From contig NZ_PZPO01000002.1 in assembly GCF_013306565.1 (NCBI RefSeq), positions 384,501-448,500 on the forward strand: 64,000 nucleotides of DNA. Direction: 5' to 3'. Position 1 is the first letter of the stretch. Every line of letters starts with the position of its first letter. The notes under the pieces are model-generated. The model saw only the letters and a program-made list of their open reading frames with translations. It ran no database searches and was not told the DNA's origin. The position numbers were made by a program, and so were the translations under genes. This DNA comes from Hyphomicrobium sulfonivorans (GTDB lineage: Bacteria; Pseudomonadota; Alphaproteobacteria; Rhizobiales; Hyphomicrobiaceae). Positions 8,856-16,083 of this stretch are shown here, in pieces.

Positions 8856-8981
8856 ATGTTTAACAGTAATAGAGAGGATCGCGATCATAAATACGTCGAT
8901 CCGGGCAGACGGGCAGTTTTCCTTGCAATTCTGATTTTTGGCATCACGCTGATGCACTTCGGCGTCGTGCGTCTCTGGTAA
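8856..8981 (+). CDS. 41-residue single-pass membrane protein
   Basis: A short open frame, ATG at 8856 to TAA at 8981, preceded by a strong GCGGAGCCGGAGCA ribosome-site region. The predicted product has a charged N-terminus (NREDRDHKYVDPGRR) followed by one hydrophobic helix (about residues 20-37, AVFLAILIFGITLMHFGVV) and a short RLW tail. I do not recognise a family. It lies divergent from the marR-type gene with a matching operator between them, and its stop falls one base before the stop of the convergent DUF488 gene. The ribosome site, the clean membrane segment and the operator argue that it is real, but its length makes this uncertain. Confidence 0.55.
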   Translation: MFNSNREDRDHKYVDPGRRAVFLAILIFGITLMHFGVVRLW

Positions 8982-8982
8982 T

Positions 8983-9396
8983 TCAGCGCGCTTGAGCCGG
9001 AGAAGTTTGTGGCCGAGGCGCATGCCCGTGCTGCAGGAAATCGAGCAACACTACTGCATTGTTGTGTTCGGTATCGTGCGCAGCGAATAGCAATGTCATC
9101 GGTTTAGATTTCGCCAGCTCTCTCAGGTGCTCGACTGCGTCGACGTTTGCAGCCAGCTCCTGCCGGTAGCGGTGTTTGAATTCGTTCCAGCGCTCCGGTT
9201 CATGGTGAAACCATTTGCGAAGCTCCGCGCTTGGGGCGGCCTCCTTCATCCAGACGTCCACCTTCGCGGCGTCTTTGCTAAGGCCTCTCGGCCAGAGTCT
9301 GTCGACAAGGACGCGCATGCCGTCGTCTGCCGAGGGCGGATCGTAGACGCGCTTGAGGCCGATTGATGCTTGTCGCCGAACTGATCGGGTTGCCAT
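8983..9396 (-). CDS. DUF488 family protein (YeaO-like)
   Basis: A 137-residue cytosolic protein of the DUF488/YeaO family, with the family signature near the N-terminus (LKRVYDPP, then GMRVLVDRLWPRGL), followed by VDVWMKEAAPSAELRKWF and a C-terminal LLFAAHDTEHNNAVVLLDFL. Length and motif spacing match the family. No enzymatic activity is firmly established for it. It is divergent from the globin/ferredoxin pair, and the NsrR-like palindrome at 9557-9573 lies between the two starts, so it may belong to the same nitrosative-stress response; that is inference from position only. Confidence 0.85.
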   Translation of the reverse strand: MATRSVRRQASIGLKRVYDPPSADDGMRVLVDRLWPRGLSKDAAKVDVWMKEAAPSAELRKWFHHEPERWNEFKHRYRQELAANVDAVEHLRELAKSKPMTLLFAAHDTEHNNAVVLLDFLQHGHAPRPQTSPAQAR

Positions 9397-9556
9397 GGGG
9401 TTCTGCCGATTGCGAAGCGCTTAAGGAGCCCAAATCCAAAATATTGCAGGCCTAAATCGATAATGCGCAGCGGTGAAGGATTGATCCAACCGGCGGAACG
9501 CTCACATGGATTTGATGGCTGGGGCATTTATGCAAATGGACCGTCAACGCCATATG

Positions 9557-9573
9557 ATGCATTAAATATGCAT
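9557..9573. promoter_or_regulatory. NsrR/Rrf2-like operator upstream of the globin gene
   Basis: ATGCAT-TAAAT-ATGCAT is a 17-base inverted repeat resembling the NsrR consensus (ATGYATTT-n-AAATRCAT), with flanking TATA/ATAT pairs extending the symmetry. It lies about 100 bases before a globin gene, a typical NsrR target. No nsrR gene is present in the window. Confidence 0.55.
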
Positions 9574-9674
9574 GATATAATACCAACGGCTCCGGCCTTC
9601 GGGGCACGGCTCTTCTCTTAGGATAGCTCGTTGGCGCTCCGGATCACGTCGGCGCCGTAAACAAGGACTTGGTG

Positions 9675-10139
9675 ATGGAACGCGCACCGGCCGGTCAAAT
9701 ACGTTGGACAGCTGATCCCCGATCGCCGGGTTTTCCCGTTGGCATCACGGAGGCGACCATACATGCCCTCGTGCACAGCTTTTACGGCCGTGTGCAGCAG
9801 GACCCAACGCTGGGGCCAATCTTTGCTGCGCGCGTCGATGACTGGCCTGAGCACCTGGAGAAAATGTGCGCTTTCTGGTCATCCGTGGTCTTGATGTCGG
9901 GTCGCTACAAGGGGCGGCCGATGCCGGTGCATGCCCGCATAACGGAGCTGAACGGCGCGCACTTCGAACATTGGCTGGCGTTGTTCCGTGCAACGGCGGC
10001 GGAGGTTTGCGAGCTGCCGGCTGCGGCTGTCTTCATCGACAGGGCGGAGCGGATTGCGCAGTCGCTACAGATGGGAATTGCGCTGCATCGGGACGCTGTT
10101 GAGAGTATGCGGCAGGTGGAAACAGAGGGCGGCCAGTGA
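9675..10139 (+). CDS. group III truncated hemoglobin
   Basis: A 154-residue globin of the group III truncated (CtrHb) type, likely binding heme and acting on oxygen, NO or peroxide in the cytosol. Recognisable elements are ITEATIHALVHSFYGRVQQDPTLGPIF (helices A-B with the B-helix FY), WPEHLEKMCAFWSSVVL (E helix), and GRPMPVHARI with HFEHWLALF, where the His of the latter is the likely proximal ligand. I chose the ATG at 9675, six bases after AAGGAC; the upstream TTG and GTG are too close to the ribosome site. A ferredoxin gene follows 42 bases later, and an NsrR-like palindrome precedes it. NO detoxification is the likely role, by analogy and context. Confidence 0.88.
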   Translation: MERAPAGQIRWTADPRSPGFPVGITEATIHALVHSFYGRVQQDPTLGPIFAARVDDWPEHLEKMCAFWSSVVLMSGRYKGRPMPVHARITELNGAHFEHWLALFRATAAEVCELPAAAVFIDRAERIAQSLQMGIALHRDAVESMRQVETEGGQ

Positions 10140-10181
10140 GCGTGACGCCGTCAAACGGCCCGAAATAACTGGGATGCGGCT

Positions 10182-10526
10182 ATGACATATGTCGTCACCG
10201 AAAATTGCATCAAATGCAAGTTTACCGACTGCGTGGAAGTGTGCCCGGTCGACTGTTTCTATGAAGGCGAGAACATGCTCGTCATTCATCCGGACGAGTG
10301 CATCGACTGCGGAGTGTGCGTGCCGGAGTGTCCGGCCGAGGCGATCTTTTCGGATAGCGAACCGCAGGCCACGGAGCAGTGGCTGGAAATCAATCGCAAA
10401 TACTCTGAGCTATGGCCGAACATAACCGGCAAGATACCGCCGATGCCGGGAGCTGAAGAAGAAAACGGTCGACCGGGAAAGCTTGCGGAACTGTCGCCTG
10501 AGCCGGCGTCAGAAAAGGTTGGCTGA
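10182..10526 (+). CDS. fdxA: 7Fe-type ferredoxin (FdxA-like)
   Basis: A 114-residue electron-transfer protein with two iron-sulfur motifs. The first region is C9-x2-C12-x4-C17-x3-C21-P, consistent with a 3Fe-4S cluster using C9/C17/C21 plus a later Cys. The second is C40-x2-C43-x2-C46-x3-C50-P, for the 4Fe-4S cluster. The acidic C-terminal extension ([10 protein letters not shown] and beyond) is typical of FdxA ferredoxins of Proteobacteria and Actinobacteria. It follows the globin gene by 42 bases on the same strand and could supply electrons to it, but no reductase is encoded alongside. Confidence 0.92.
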   Translation: MTYVVTENCIKCKFTDCVEVCPVDCFYEGENMLVIHPDECIDCGVCVPECPAEAIFSDSEPQATEQWLEINRKYSELWPNITGKIPPMPGAEEENGRPGKLAELSPEPASEKVG

Positions 10527-10587
10527 CCGCACGCCGCTGCATGCACGCGGTCAGCCACAGTTTGCTTTCGAACAGGCGCGCCGCCAA

Positions 10588-10609
10588 CGGGAGGTGTGCG
10601 CACCTCCCG
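10588..10609. terminator. hairpin between convergent ferredoxin and cupin genes
   Basis: CGGGAGGTG (10588-10596) and CACCTCCCG (10601-10609) form a perfect 9-pair stem with a four-base loop. There is no U-tract, so termination activity is uncertain, but its position between two convergent genes fits. Confidence 0.5.
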
Positions 10610-10654
10610 CCGGGATCGGGGAAGCGCCCCCTGACCCGGCGGGATGCTATTTGG

Positions 10655-11131
10655 CTACTTCTTGATTGCCTTCTTGCGCGGATCGTCATCGGGATTGATG
10701 TAAATCAGATCAAACGGTCCGATGGCGGCGACCTGAATGATGGTCTCTTGATCGGTGGTCCAAACGTAGTGCGCATGGTTCGCCGGCAGGGCGAGAATGC
10801 CCCCGGCTTCAAGCATCTTGCCCTTGTTCAGATCGGTCTTCTCACCCATTCCGCTGCCCATAGCACCGGACAGGACGGTCACGGTTTCAAAGCCCGGGTG
10901 CGTGTGCGGCGGCACGATGTAGTTGGGCGGAAACTTGATGCGCAGAATGAAGAGCCCCGGCTTGTCCGGATCGCCATGGATGAGGGCGGTCTGGCCCCCA
11001 TTCGGGAACGCGGGATCATCGCGGAAGACGATATCACTCGGGTTCAATTCCTTGGCGCCGTCGGCTGTGCCGTGGGCAAACACGGGGCATGTGATCGCCA
11101 TGAAGGCGAGCGCAGCAAGCATGGGTTTCAT
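10655..11131 (-). CDS. secreted cupin-domain protein
   Basis: A 158-residue protein with a Sec signal peptide (KPMLAALAFMAITCPVFA, cleavage about residue 19) and a single cupin barrel. Metal-binding motif 1 is seen as PPHTHPGFETVTVLSG and motif 2 as GGILALPANHAHYVWT, so a metal-loaded periplasmic cupin is expected. The ATG at 11131 follows TTCAGGAGATT, a strong ribosome site. A small membrane protein is encoded 25 bases upstream on the same strand, so the two probably form an operon. Substrate and reaction are unknown; quercetinase-like and sugar-binding cupins are both possible. Confidence 0.82.
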   Translation of the reverse strand: MKPMLAALAFMAITCPVFAHGTADGAKELNPSDIVFRDDPAFPNGGQTALIHGDPDKPGLFILRIKFPPNYIVPPHTHPGFETVTVLSGAMGSGMGEKTDLNKGKMLEAGGILALPANHAHYVWTTDQETIIQVAAIGPFDLIYINPDDDPRKKAIKK

Positions 11132-11156
11132 CAGAATCTCCTGAATACGTTTTTTG

Positions 11157-11429
11157 CTAATGGTTGGCAGTCTGACCGTTAGTCTTGTGATGCGGCGACT
11201 GTGTCGAAACCGGTTGCTCAGCTTTTTCGATGCAGAGAGCCGTTTCGAGGCTGGCGAGAAGCGCTTTGAGATTGCTGTCAGAAGAACTCGCCTGCTTCAG
11301 TCCAAAACCCAGCAAGGCCAGCAACGCGGCGGTCAGGAGCAGCAACACCAGCGGGAAGGCGCTGCTGAGTTGAGGCTTGCGTCGCCGTAAGCTGCGATCC
11401 TCGGCACGGTATGCTTCAGCCTGTTCCAT
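11157..11429 (-). CDS. small single-pass membrane protein, unknown function
   Basis: About 90 residues from the ATG at 11429, which is preceded by CAAGGTGG; an in-frame upstream ATG gives an 8-residue extension without a better ribosome site. A basic N-terminal segment (RAEDRSLRRRKPQ) is followed by one hydrophobic helix (AFPLVLLLLTAALLALLGFG) and a polar tail with one Cys, suggesting an N-in membrane anchor. I recognise no family. It lies directly upstream of the cupin gene with 25 bases between them and is likely cotranscribed. Confidence 0.55.
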   Translation of the reverse strand: MEQAEAYRAEDRSLRRRKPQLSSAFPLVLLLLTAALLALLGFGLKQASSSDSNLKALLASLETALCIEKAEQPVSTQSPHHKTNGQTANH

Positions 11430-11647
11430 GCGCCCACCTTGCCCAACGCGCATTCTGCGTTGCCGACGGGCTGAACCTTGAAGCGTTCAAGACCCGGTGC
11501 GCGTAGGGTGTTATCGCGCCGCGTGAAGGGCAACGGCGATGCCCATGCTGACCGTTGGGCAAATTTCCTGACGTTGGCGCGGAACGCTTCACATGCTGGG
11601 AAGCAAGGCATACTTTGCCGGATAGCTGACGCCCGGGATCGCTCTGC

Positions 11648-13057
11648 ATGGACTTGAAATGGCTGCTGATCAGAAGGATCGCATTGGTCGCCATGGCATG
11701 TCTGATCGTCGGCGCGCTCCTACTGATCTATCAGAGCGCACTGGCCACAAAGCGGCTGAACCTTGAGCTTGTGGAGGGCGTTGGTCGGCAGATGGATCAC
11801 CGCCTTTCGATGTACAGCCGCGTCGAGGAAATCCCAGAGCGCTTTCCGGATTGGGATCTGGTGACGACACCGCTGCTGCAGTCCGGCCAGTGTGCTGAAC
11901 TGCGCGCCAAGACCGGCGAAGTCCAGCATCTGAACTGCGCGGGGCTGGATCGCGCTGCAGTTTCGGCGCCAGCATGGTTTGCCTGGCTTTATCGTCGCGT
12001 TGCAGGCGACGGGCTATCGTCATCGGAGGCGCGCCAGATTTTTTATCGGGGCACCGTACACGGCAGCGTTGTCGCCCGTTATGAGCCGATCGCGAGCGCG
12101 AGCCTGGCGTGGCACAGCATCGTGCCGTTGCTGGGGTTTGCGGCCGGGCTGGTGGCAGTGCTGTGTCTCATGACATTCCTGGTGATAGATCGCGCGCTGC
12201 GGCCATCAAAGCAGATCGTGGATGGGCTTAACCGAATGGCCCGCGGCGACATGACTGTTCGTTTGCCCGCGTTTCGCCTGCTTCAGTTCGATCGCATCAG
12301 CGCGGTGTTCAATTTTGTTGCTGCAGAGCTGACAAAGGCAAACGCGGAGCGCGCCGGCTTGGCACGTAGACTGGTTGATGCGCAGGAACGCGAGCGCCGC
12401 CACATTGCGCGCGAACTGCACGATGAAATCGCGCAGACGCTAAGTGCGCTAAACGCACAAGCTGCGATATTGCGCACGAAGGCAGAGCGCCAGGAGAGCA
12501 GCCTAGCTACAGAAGCGGCAGAGTTGGAAGGCGTGGTTGCGAACCTGATGCAAACTGTGCGGCGTACGTTGACCAATCTGCGGCCGCAGGAGCTTGATGA
12601 TCTCGGTCTTGTCACGAGCCTTGAGGCGCTCGTGGCGCAATATAATAGGAATGCGGCGGGGGCTACGCGCTTCACGCTGCAAATGGATGGGGCGTTGGAC
12701 GGATTGAATGCCGAAACGAATGCGCATGTCTATCGCATCGTGCAAGAGGCGCTCACAAACGCCGCCAAGCACGCCAATGCCCGCAGTGTTCAGATCGTGC
12801 TGCGCCAGATGGAGAATGGCGTGAACGGATCGGATGCGATCCACCTGCGGATTGTTGATGACGGGATTGGCCGTAGCGAACGCCATGATGCCGGGATGAC
12901 AGTGACGCCGTCCGTGGGTGGTGGCGCTGGGCTCGTCGGCATACGGGAGCGCGTGGCCGCATTGAGCGGAACATTTTCAGCAGCGCCGGTATCGGGTGGC
13001 GGCTTCGCGCTCGAAATCGAATTTCCATGCGCACAGCCGGGAGCATCGGGATCATAA
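11648..13057 (+). CDS. sensor histidine kinase, NarX/HisKA_3 type (pair 2)
   Basis: A 469-residue membrane kinase, paralogous to the one at 4897. Helices at about 10-30 and 157-180 enclose a periplasmic domain with C82 and C97 in the same relative place as C77/C91 of the first kinase, and the shared PAWF and ASLAWHSI motifs. Then come a HAMP-like segment, HisKA_3 with H258 in ARELHDEIAQ, and an HATPase with EALTNAAKHA, VDDGIG and GLVGIRERV. The start ATG gives a normal positively charged N-terminus before the first helix. Its stop overlaps the regulator start by one base (TAATG). The periplasmic signal is unknown. Confidence 0.86.
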   Translation: MDLKWLLIRRIALVAMACLIVGALLLIYQSALATKRLNLELVEGVGRQMDHRLSMYSRVEEIPERFPDWDLVTTPLLQSGQCAELRAKTGEVQHLNCAGLDRAAVSAPAWFAWLYRRVAGDGLSSSEARQIFYRGTVHGSVVARYEPIASASLAWHSIVPLLGFAAGLVAVLCLMTFLVIDRALRPSKQIVDGLNRMARGDMTVRLPAFRLLQFDRISAVFNFVAAELTKANAERAGLARRLVDAQERERRHIARELHDEIAQTLSALNAQAAILRTKAERQESSLATEAAELEGVVANLMQTVRRTLTNLRPQELDDLGLVTSLEALVAQYNRNAAGATRFTLQMDGALDGLNAETNAHVYRIVQEALTNAAKHANARSVQIVLRQMENGVNGSDAIHLRIVDDGIGRSERHDAGMTVTPSVGGGAGLVGIRERVAALSGTFSAAPVSGGGFALEIEFPCAQPGASGS

Positions 13058-13713
13058 TGGTAGCGTCCATTCGCGTGCTTCTCGTCGATGACCACGCCGT
13101 GGTGCGTGAGGGCTATCGGCGCTTGATCGAGATGCACAGAGATATCGACGTGGTAGCCGAAGCGGAGGACGCGGCGAGCGGGTACAAGGCGTTCAAGGAC
13201 GCCAACCCCGATGTCGTCGTGGTGGATATTTCGATGCCCGGGCGTGGCGGCATTGACCTAGTGCGCCAGATCAGGCAACTGAATTCAGAGGCGCGCATCC
13301 TGATTTTCACGATGCATGCCAGTGCAACCTATGCACAGCAGGCGTTCAATGCCGGCGCACGCGGGTATGTCACCAAGAGCAGTCCGCCGGACGTTCTGGT
13401 TAGCGCAATTCGCAGCGTGTATGCCGGCCGGCCAGCTTTATGTGCAGAAATAAACGAGGTGTTCGCCACCAGCAGGTTGTGCGGTGAAAGCACGGCGCTG
13501 GATGATTTATCGCCGCGCGAATTTGAAGTGCTGCGTATGATTTTGGACGCCAAGCCGACAGATGAAATCGCCTCGGCGTTCAATCTCAGTCCAAAAACGA
13601 TTGCGAACTACCATTACGAGATCAAATCGAAGCTGGGCGTGCGTTCCGATATCGAGCTGGTTTATTTCTGCATGCGGCAGGGTCTGGTGAAGCCGGTTGA
13701 GGCCGGCTCCTGA
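13057..13713 (+). CDS. response regulator, NarL/FixJ family (pair 2)
   Basis: A 218-residue regulator. The receiver has the acidic pair D11/D12 in VLLVDDHAVV, the predicted phospho-Asp D57 in VVVDISMPG, and a Lys in VTKSSPPDVL. The LuxR helix-turn-helix runs from LSPREFEVLRMILD to TIANYHYEIKSKLGV. I take the ATG at 13057 that overlaps the kinase stop; an earlier in-frame ATG at 13027 would add ten residues inside the kinase gene. It is closely similar to the pair-1 regulator. Its likely partner is the kinase immediately upstream; cross-talk with pair 1 is possible given the similarity. Confidence 0.87.
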   Translation: MVASIRVLLVDDHAVVREGYRRLIEMHRDIDVVAEAEDAASGYKAFKDANPDVVVVDISMPGRGGIDLVRQIRQLNSEARILIFTMHASATYAQQAFNAGARGYVTKSSPPDVLVSAIRSVYAGRPALCAEINEVFATSRLCGESTALDDLSPREFEVLRMILDAKPTDEIASAFNLSPKTIANYHYEIKSKLGVRSDIELVYFCMRQGLVKPVEAGS

Positions 13714-13768
13714 TTGCTGATCGACTGCAGCCCAGAGTGCGGGACCATGTGGGCCGTGTTCGATGCAG

Positions 13769-14773
13769 TTATGTCCGCGTGGGCAGCTCGACAGTCTGCC
13801 CCACAACATCGATCGCCACCTTGCCGCGAAGTCCGCGGGCGCTTCCGCCTTCGAGCAATTCGTGTGCGTCGCCGATGCGGGCCAGCGGCAACACCGCGCC
13901 GATCACCGGCTTGATCAGGCCGCGTTCGACAAGGTTTGTCAGCGCGTCCAGCTTGCCGCGGTTCTGACGGGTGAACACAAAATGGTAAGCGGCGTTCTTG
14001 CCCCAAGCCTCGATCAGGTTCTGTGGCTGCGCGATGTCGACGATGCTGATCACCCGTCCGGCATCTGCAAGTGCGAGCGGGCTTTTGGTCAGGGCATCGC
14101 CGCCGATGGTGTCGAACACGACATTCACCCCTTGACCTTTGGTCAGCTCGGCCACGGCTGAGACGTAGTCATCGGAGGTGTGATCGATAGCCTCGTCCGC
14201 GCCGAGCGAACGCACAAATTCATGATTGCTGGCGCGCGCCGTTGTGATGACCCGCGCGCCCATCGCCTTGGCAAGCTGGATCGCGATCGTACCAACACCG
14301 CCCGCGCCGCCGTGGATCAGAATGGTCTCGTGCACGGCGAGCTGCGCGCGCGTCACAAGAGCTTCCCAGACTGTACCTCCGACCAGCGTGAGGCTGGCGG
14401 CCTCAAGGTGGGTGATATTGTGCGGCTTGCGGGCGACCAGTTCGACATCGGCAATGTGCTGCTCCGCGTATGAACCGGGACCGCCGAAGATCTTCGGCGT
14501 GTAATAAACCTCGTCGCCGACGTCGACCTCGGTTACGTTCGCGCCCCTCTCCTCCACAACGCCGGAAATGTCGTGACCGGTGATTGCGGGCAGCGGCACG
14601 TAGTCGGCGTAGTCACCGCGCCGGATCTGATAGTCCAGAGGATTGATGGCCGTTGCGTGTACGCGCACCCGCACCTGCCGCGGCCCGACCGTTGGCACGG
14701 GCACATCCCGCAACTCGAAAGCGTCGTAGCCGCCGAACTTTTCGAGGACGATCGCCTTCATGGTGTCGTTCAT
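13769..14773 (-). CDS. NADPH:quinone oxidoreductase-like (zinc-less MDR)
   Basis: A 334-residue medium-chain dehydrogenase/reductase of the quinone-oxidoreductase branch. The GroES-like N-terminal domain contains [28 protein letters not shown], where the zinc-binding Cys/His set of alcohol dehydrogenases is not present. The Rossmann part has the nucleotide-binding [21 protein letters not shown] and the catalytic-region Tyr/Thr seen in QOR proteins. The ATG at 14773 follows a GAAAGGG ribosome site. It converges on the pair-2 regulator and has no operon partner. The physiological acceptor (quinone, enone or other) cannot be decided. Confidence 0.87.
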   Translation of the reverse strand: MNDTMKAIVLEKFGGYDAFELRDVPVPTVGPRQVRVRVHATAINPLDYQIRRGDYADYVPLPAITGHDISGVVEERGANVTEVDVGDEVYYTPKIFGGPGSYAEQHIADVELVARKPHNITHLEAASLTLVGGTVWEALVTRAQLAVHETILIHGGAGGVGTIAIQLAKAMGARVITTARASNHEFVRSLGADEAIDHTSDDYVSAVAELTKGQGVNVVFDTIGGDALTKSPLALADAGRVISIVDIAQPQNLIEAWGKNAAYHFVFTRQNRGKLDALTNLVERGLIKPVIGAVLPLARIGDAHELLEGGSARGLRGKVAIDVVGQTVELPTRT

Positions 14774-15121
14774 GGCTTTACCCTTTCTCAGATCCTAGGT
14801 GATGGTAGCCCCCCATTAGCATGCAAATATTTGCGCTGAAACATCAGCGCCCGACATTCCGTAGAATGAAGCGCAACAAATTCTGTTGCACGATTGTCGT
14901 CAGACTGATGGGACGGCGATTTGCAGGCGTGGACTGCTGTGGTCCTGAAGCGAGGAAAGCATCGCCGGGGGGTATCGATCTTGTAGCAGGCAGGCATCGC
15001 GTGACCAAGTCCGCACGTGTGATCATCGGCGCGCTGATATCTGGAATCTTGACAAAATTATCGATTGGCGGCTTAGAGCAAACCTCCGCTGCTGAGGGCC
15101 TGGCAACAAATCATGGACGTT
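14774..15121. other. intergenic region, no gene seen
   Basis: About 350 bases before the receptor remnant. A plus-strand open frame here (from 14821) has no ribosome site, runs into the antisense of the TonB-receptor remnant and matches nothing I know. No repeat, tRNA or clear promoter is seen. Confidence 0.35.
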
Positions 15122-15650
15122 CAAGTTCAGGAAGAAGTCCATCGCATTTGCTCTTCATCGTGAACCGGTCGACACGCACACCGGGGATGAACTCGAAAAT
15201 TCCAGACGTCAACGTTGCCTGCAGGAACGCACCGCCGACGCTGGAAATGCCATCCGGGTTGGCATCCGCCGTCGTGTTTCCGGAGAAATCGTCGCGATAA
15301 TATTCCAGGCCGTAGTGCAGCTTCCAGCCCCGCCGCTCACATCAATCGTATCAAGAGATATTGCACCATCGACCGTCGCACCGGCTTCATTGCCCGCGCC
15401 CTCGCTGAATGAAATGATAACCGTGTCGTTACCGCTAACCTGAAGCTTGCACCCGTTCCGGAAAGCAGCTGCGAAAGCGCCTGATCAGCGGACAGCGTGC
15501 CTGAAACGCCCGGCGATGTACGACCCTTGGCAGTTGCCGAACTGACTGACACCTGCAAGCCCGACTGCTGGCCAAATTTCGTCAGCGCGCTGGCGAGTGG
15601 CTGGGCTGAAATTTGATACGTGCGAACCGCCGCCGTTTCCTGGTGCGCTG
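15122..15650 (-). pseudogene. remnant of a TonB-dependent (heme/siderophore) receptor
   Basis: Read on the minus strand, about 15627-15440 encodes an STN domain: YQISAQPLASALTKFGQQSG, then SADQALSQLLSGTGASF. The reading frame then shifts by one base near 15440, after which VSGNDTVIISF and SLDTIDVSG give the usual end of STN and start of the TonB box region. Near 15330 the sequence jumps, in another frame, to WKLHYGLEYYRDDFSG and FEFIPGVRVDRF, which is a beta-barrel segment of a heme-receptor-like protein. The plug domain between them and the rest of the barrel are missing, and no signal peptide remains in frame. So this is a decayed gene with at least one frameshift and large deletions. AT-rich DNA upstream (15860-15900) may be its old promoter. 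Confidence 0.75.
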
Positions 15651-15723
15651 GTCGAAGCGATTTTCCGAGATGGCCACAGATGCACCGCTGACTACGCGAT
15701 ACGAAACAGCCCCCAGAACCCAT

Positions 15724-16083
15724 TGAGTTGGATGCGGCATGGCTTGCGGTCAGGAAGTTGGAAGGCCACGCGATGTGCCACGATCCTCCCGATAAACCAG
15801 CACTTTTATGCTGGCAACAACGCGATGGCGCATCGCTCGCGACCCGTACTGGCGCCCTAGAATATAACTATACAAAAAAAAGTCATTCTTATCGATTGCG
15901 GTCAATGCATTGCCGGTCGGGGGCGAATGCCGTCGTGTCCACGTCCGGCATTTCAGTCCGTCCGGCGAAACGCACTTTAGATGCCGCGTGTCGCATTTCG
16001 CACAGATCCCTTCAGGCGCGGACGTGGCCATTGGAGAGTGTATGGCCAGTGCATATCGCGCCTCAAAGAAACGCGATCGCGCC
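15724..16083. other. intergenic region with AT-rich former promoter
   Basis: No gene is supported. The stretch 15860-15900 is much more AT-rich than its surroundings and, read on the minus strand, contains GATAAGAATGAC followed by a T-run and TATAGTTATATTC. It resembles an iron-regulated promoter placed upstream of the receptor remnant, but this is weak evidence. Confidence 0.3.

Noticed and set aside
14821-15300. A 159-residue plus-strand open frame
   Set aside because: It has no ribosome site or family resemblance and its second half is antisense to a TonB-receptor remnant.
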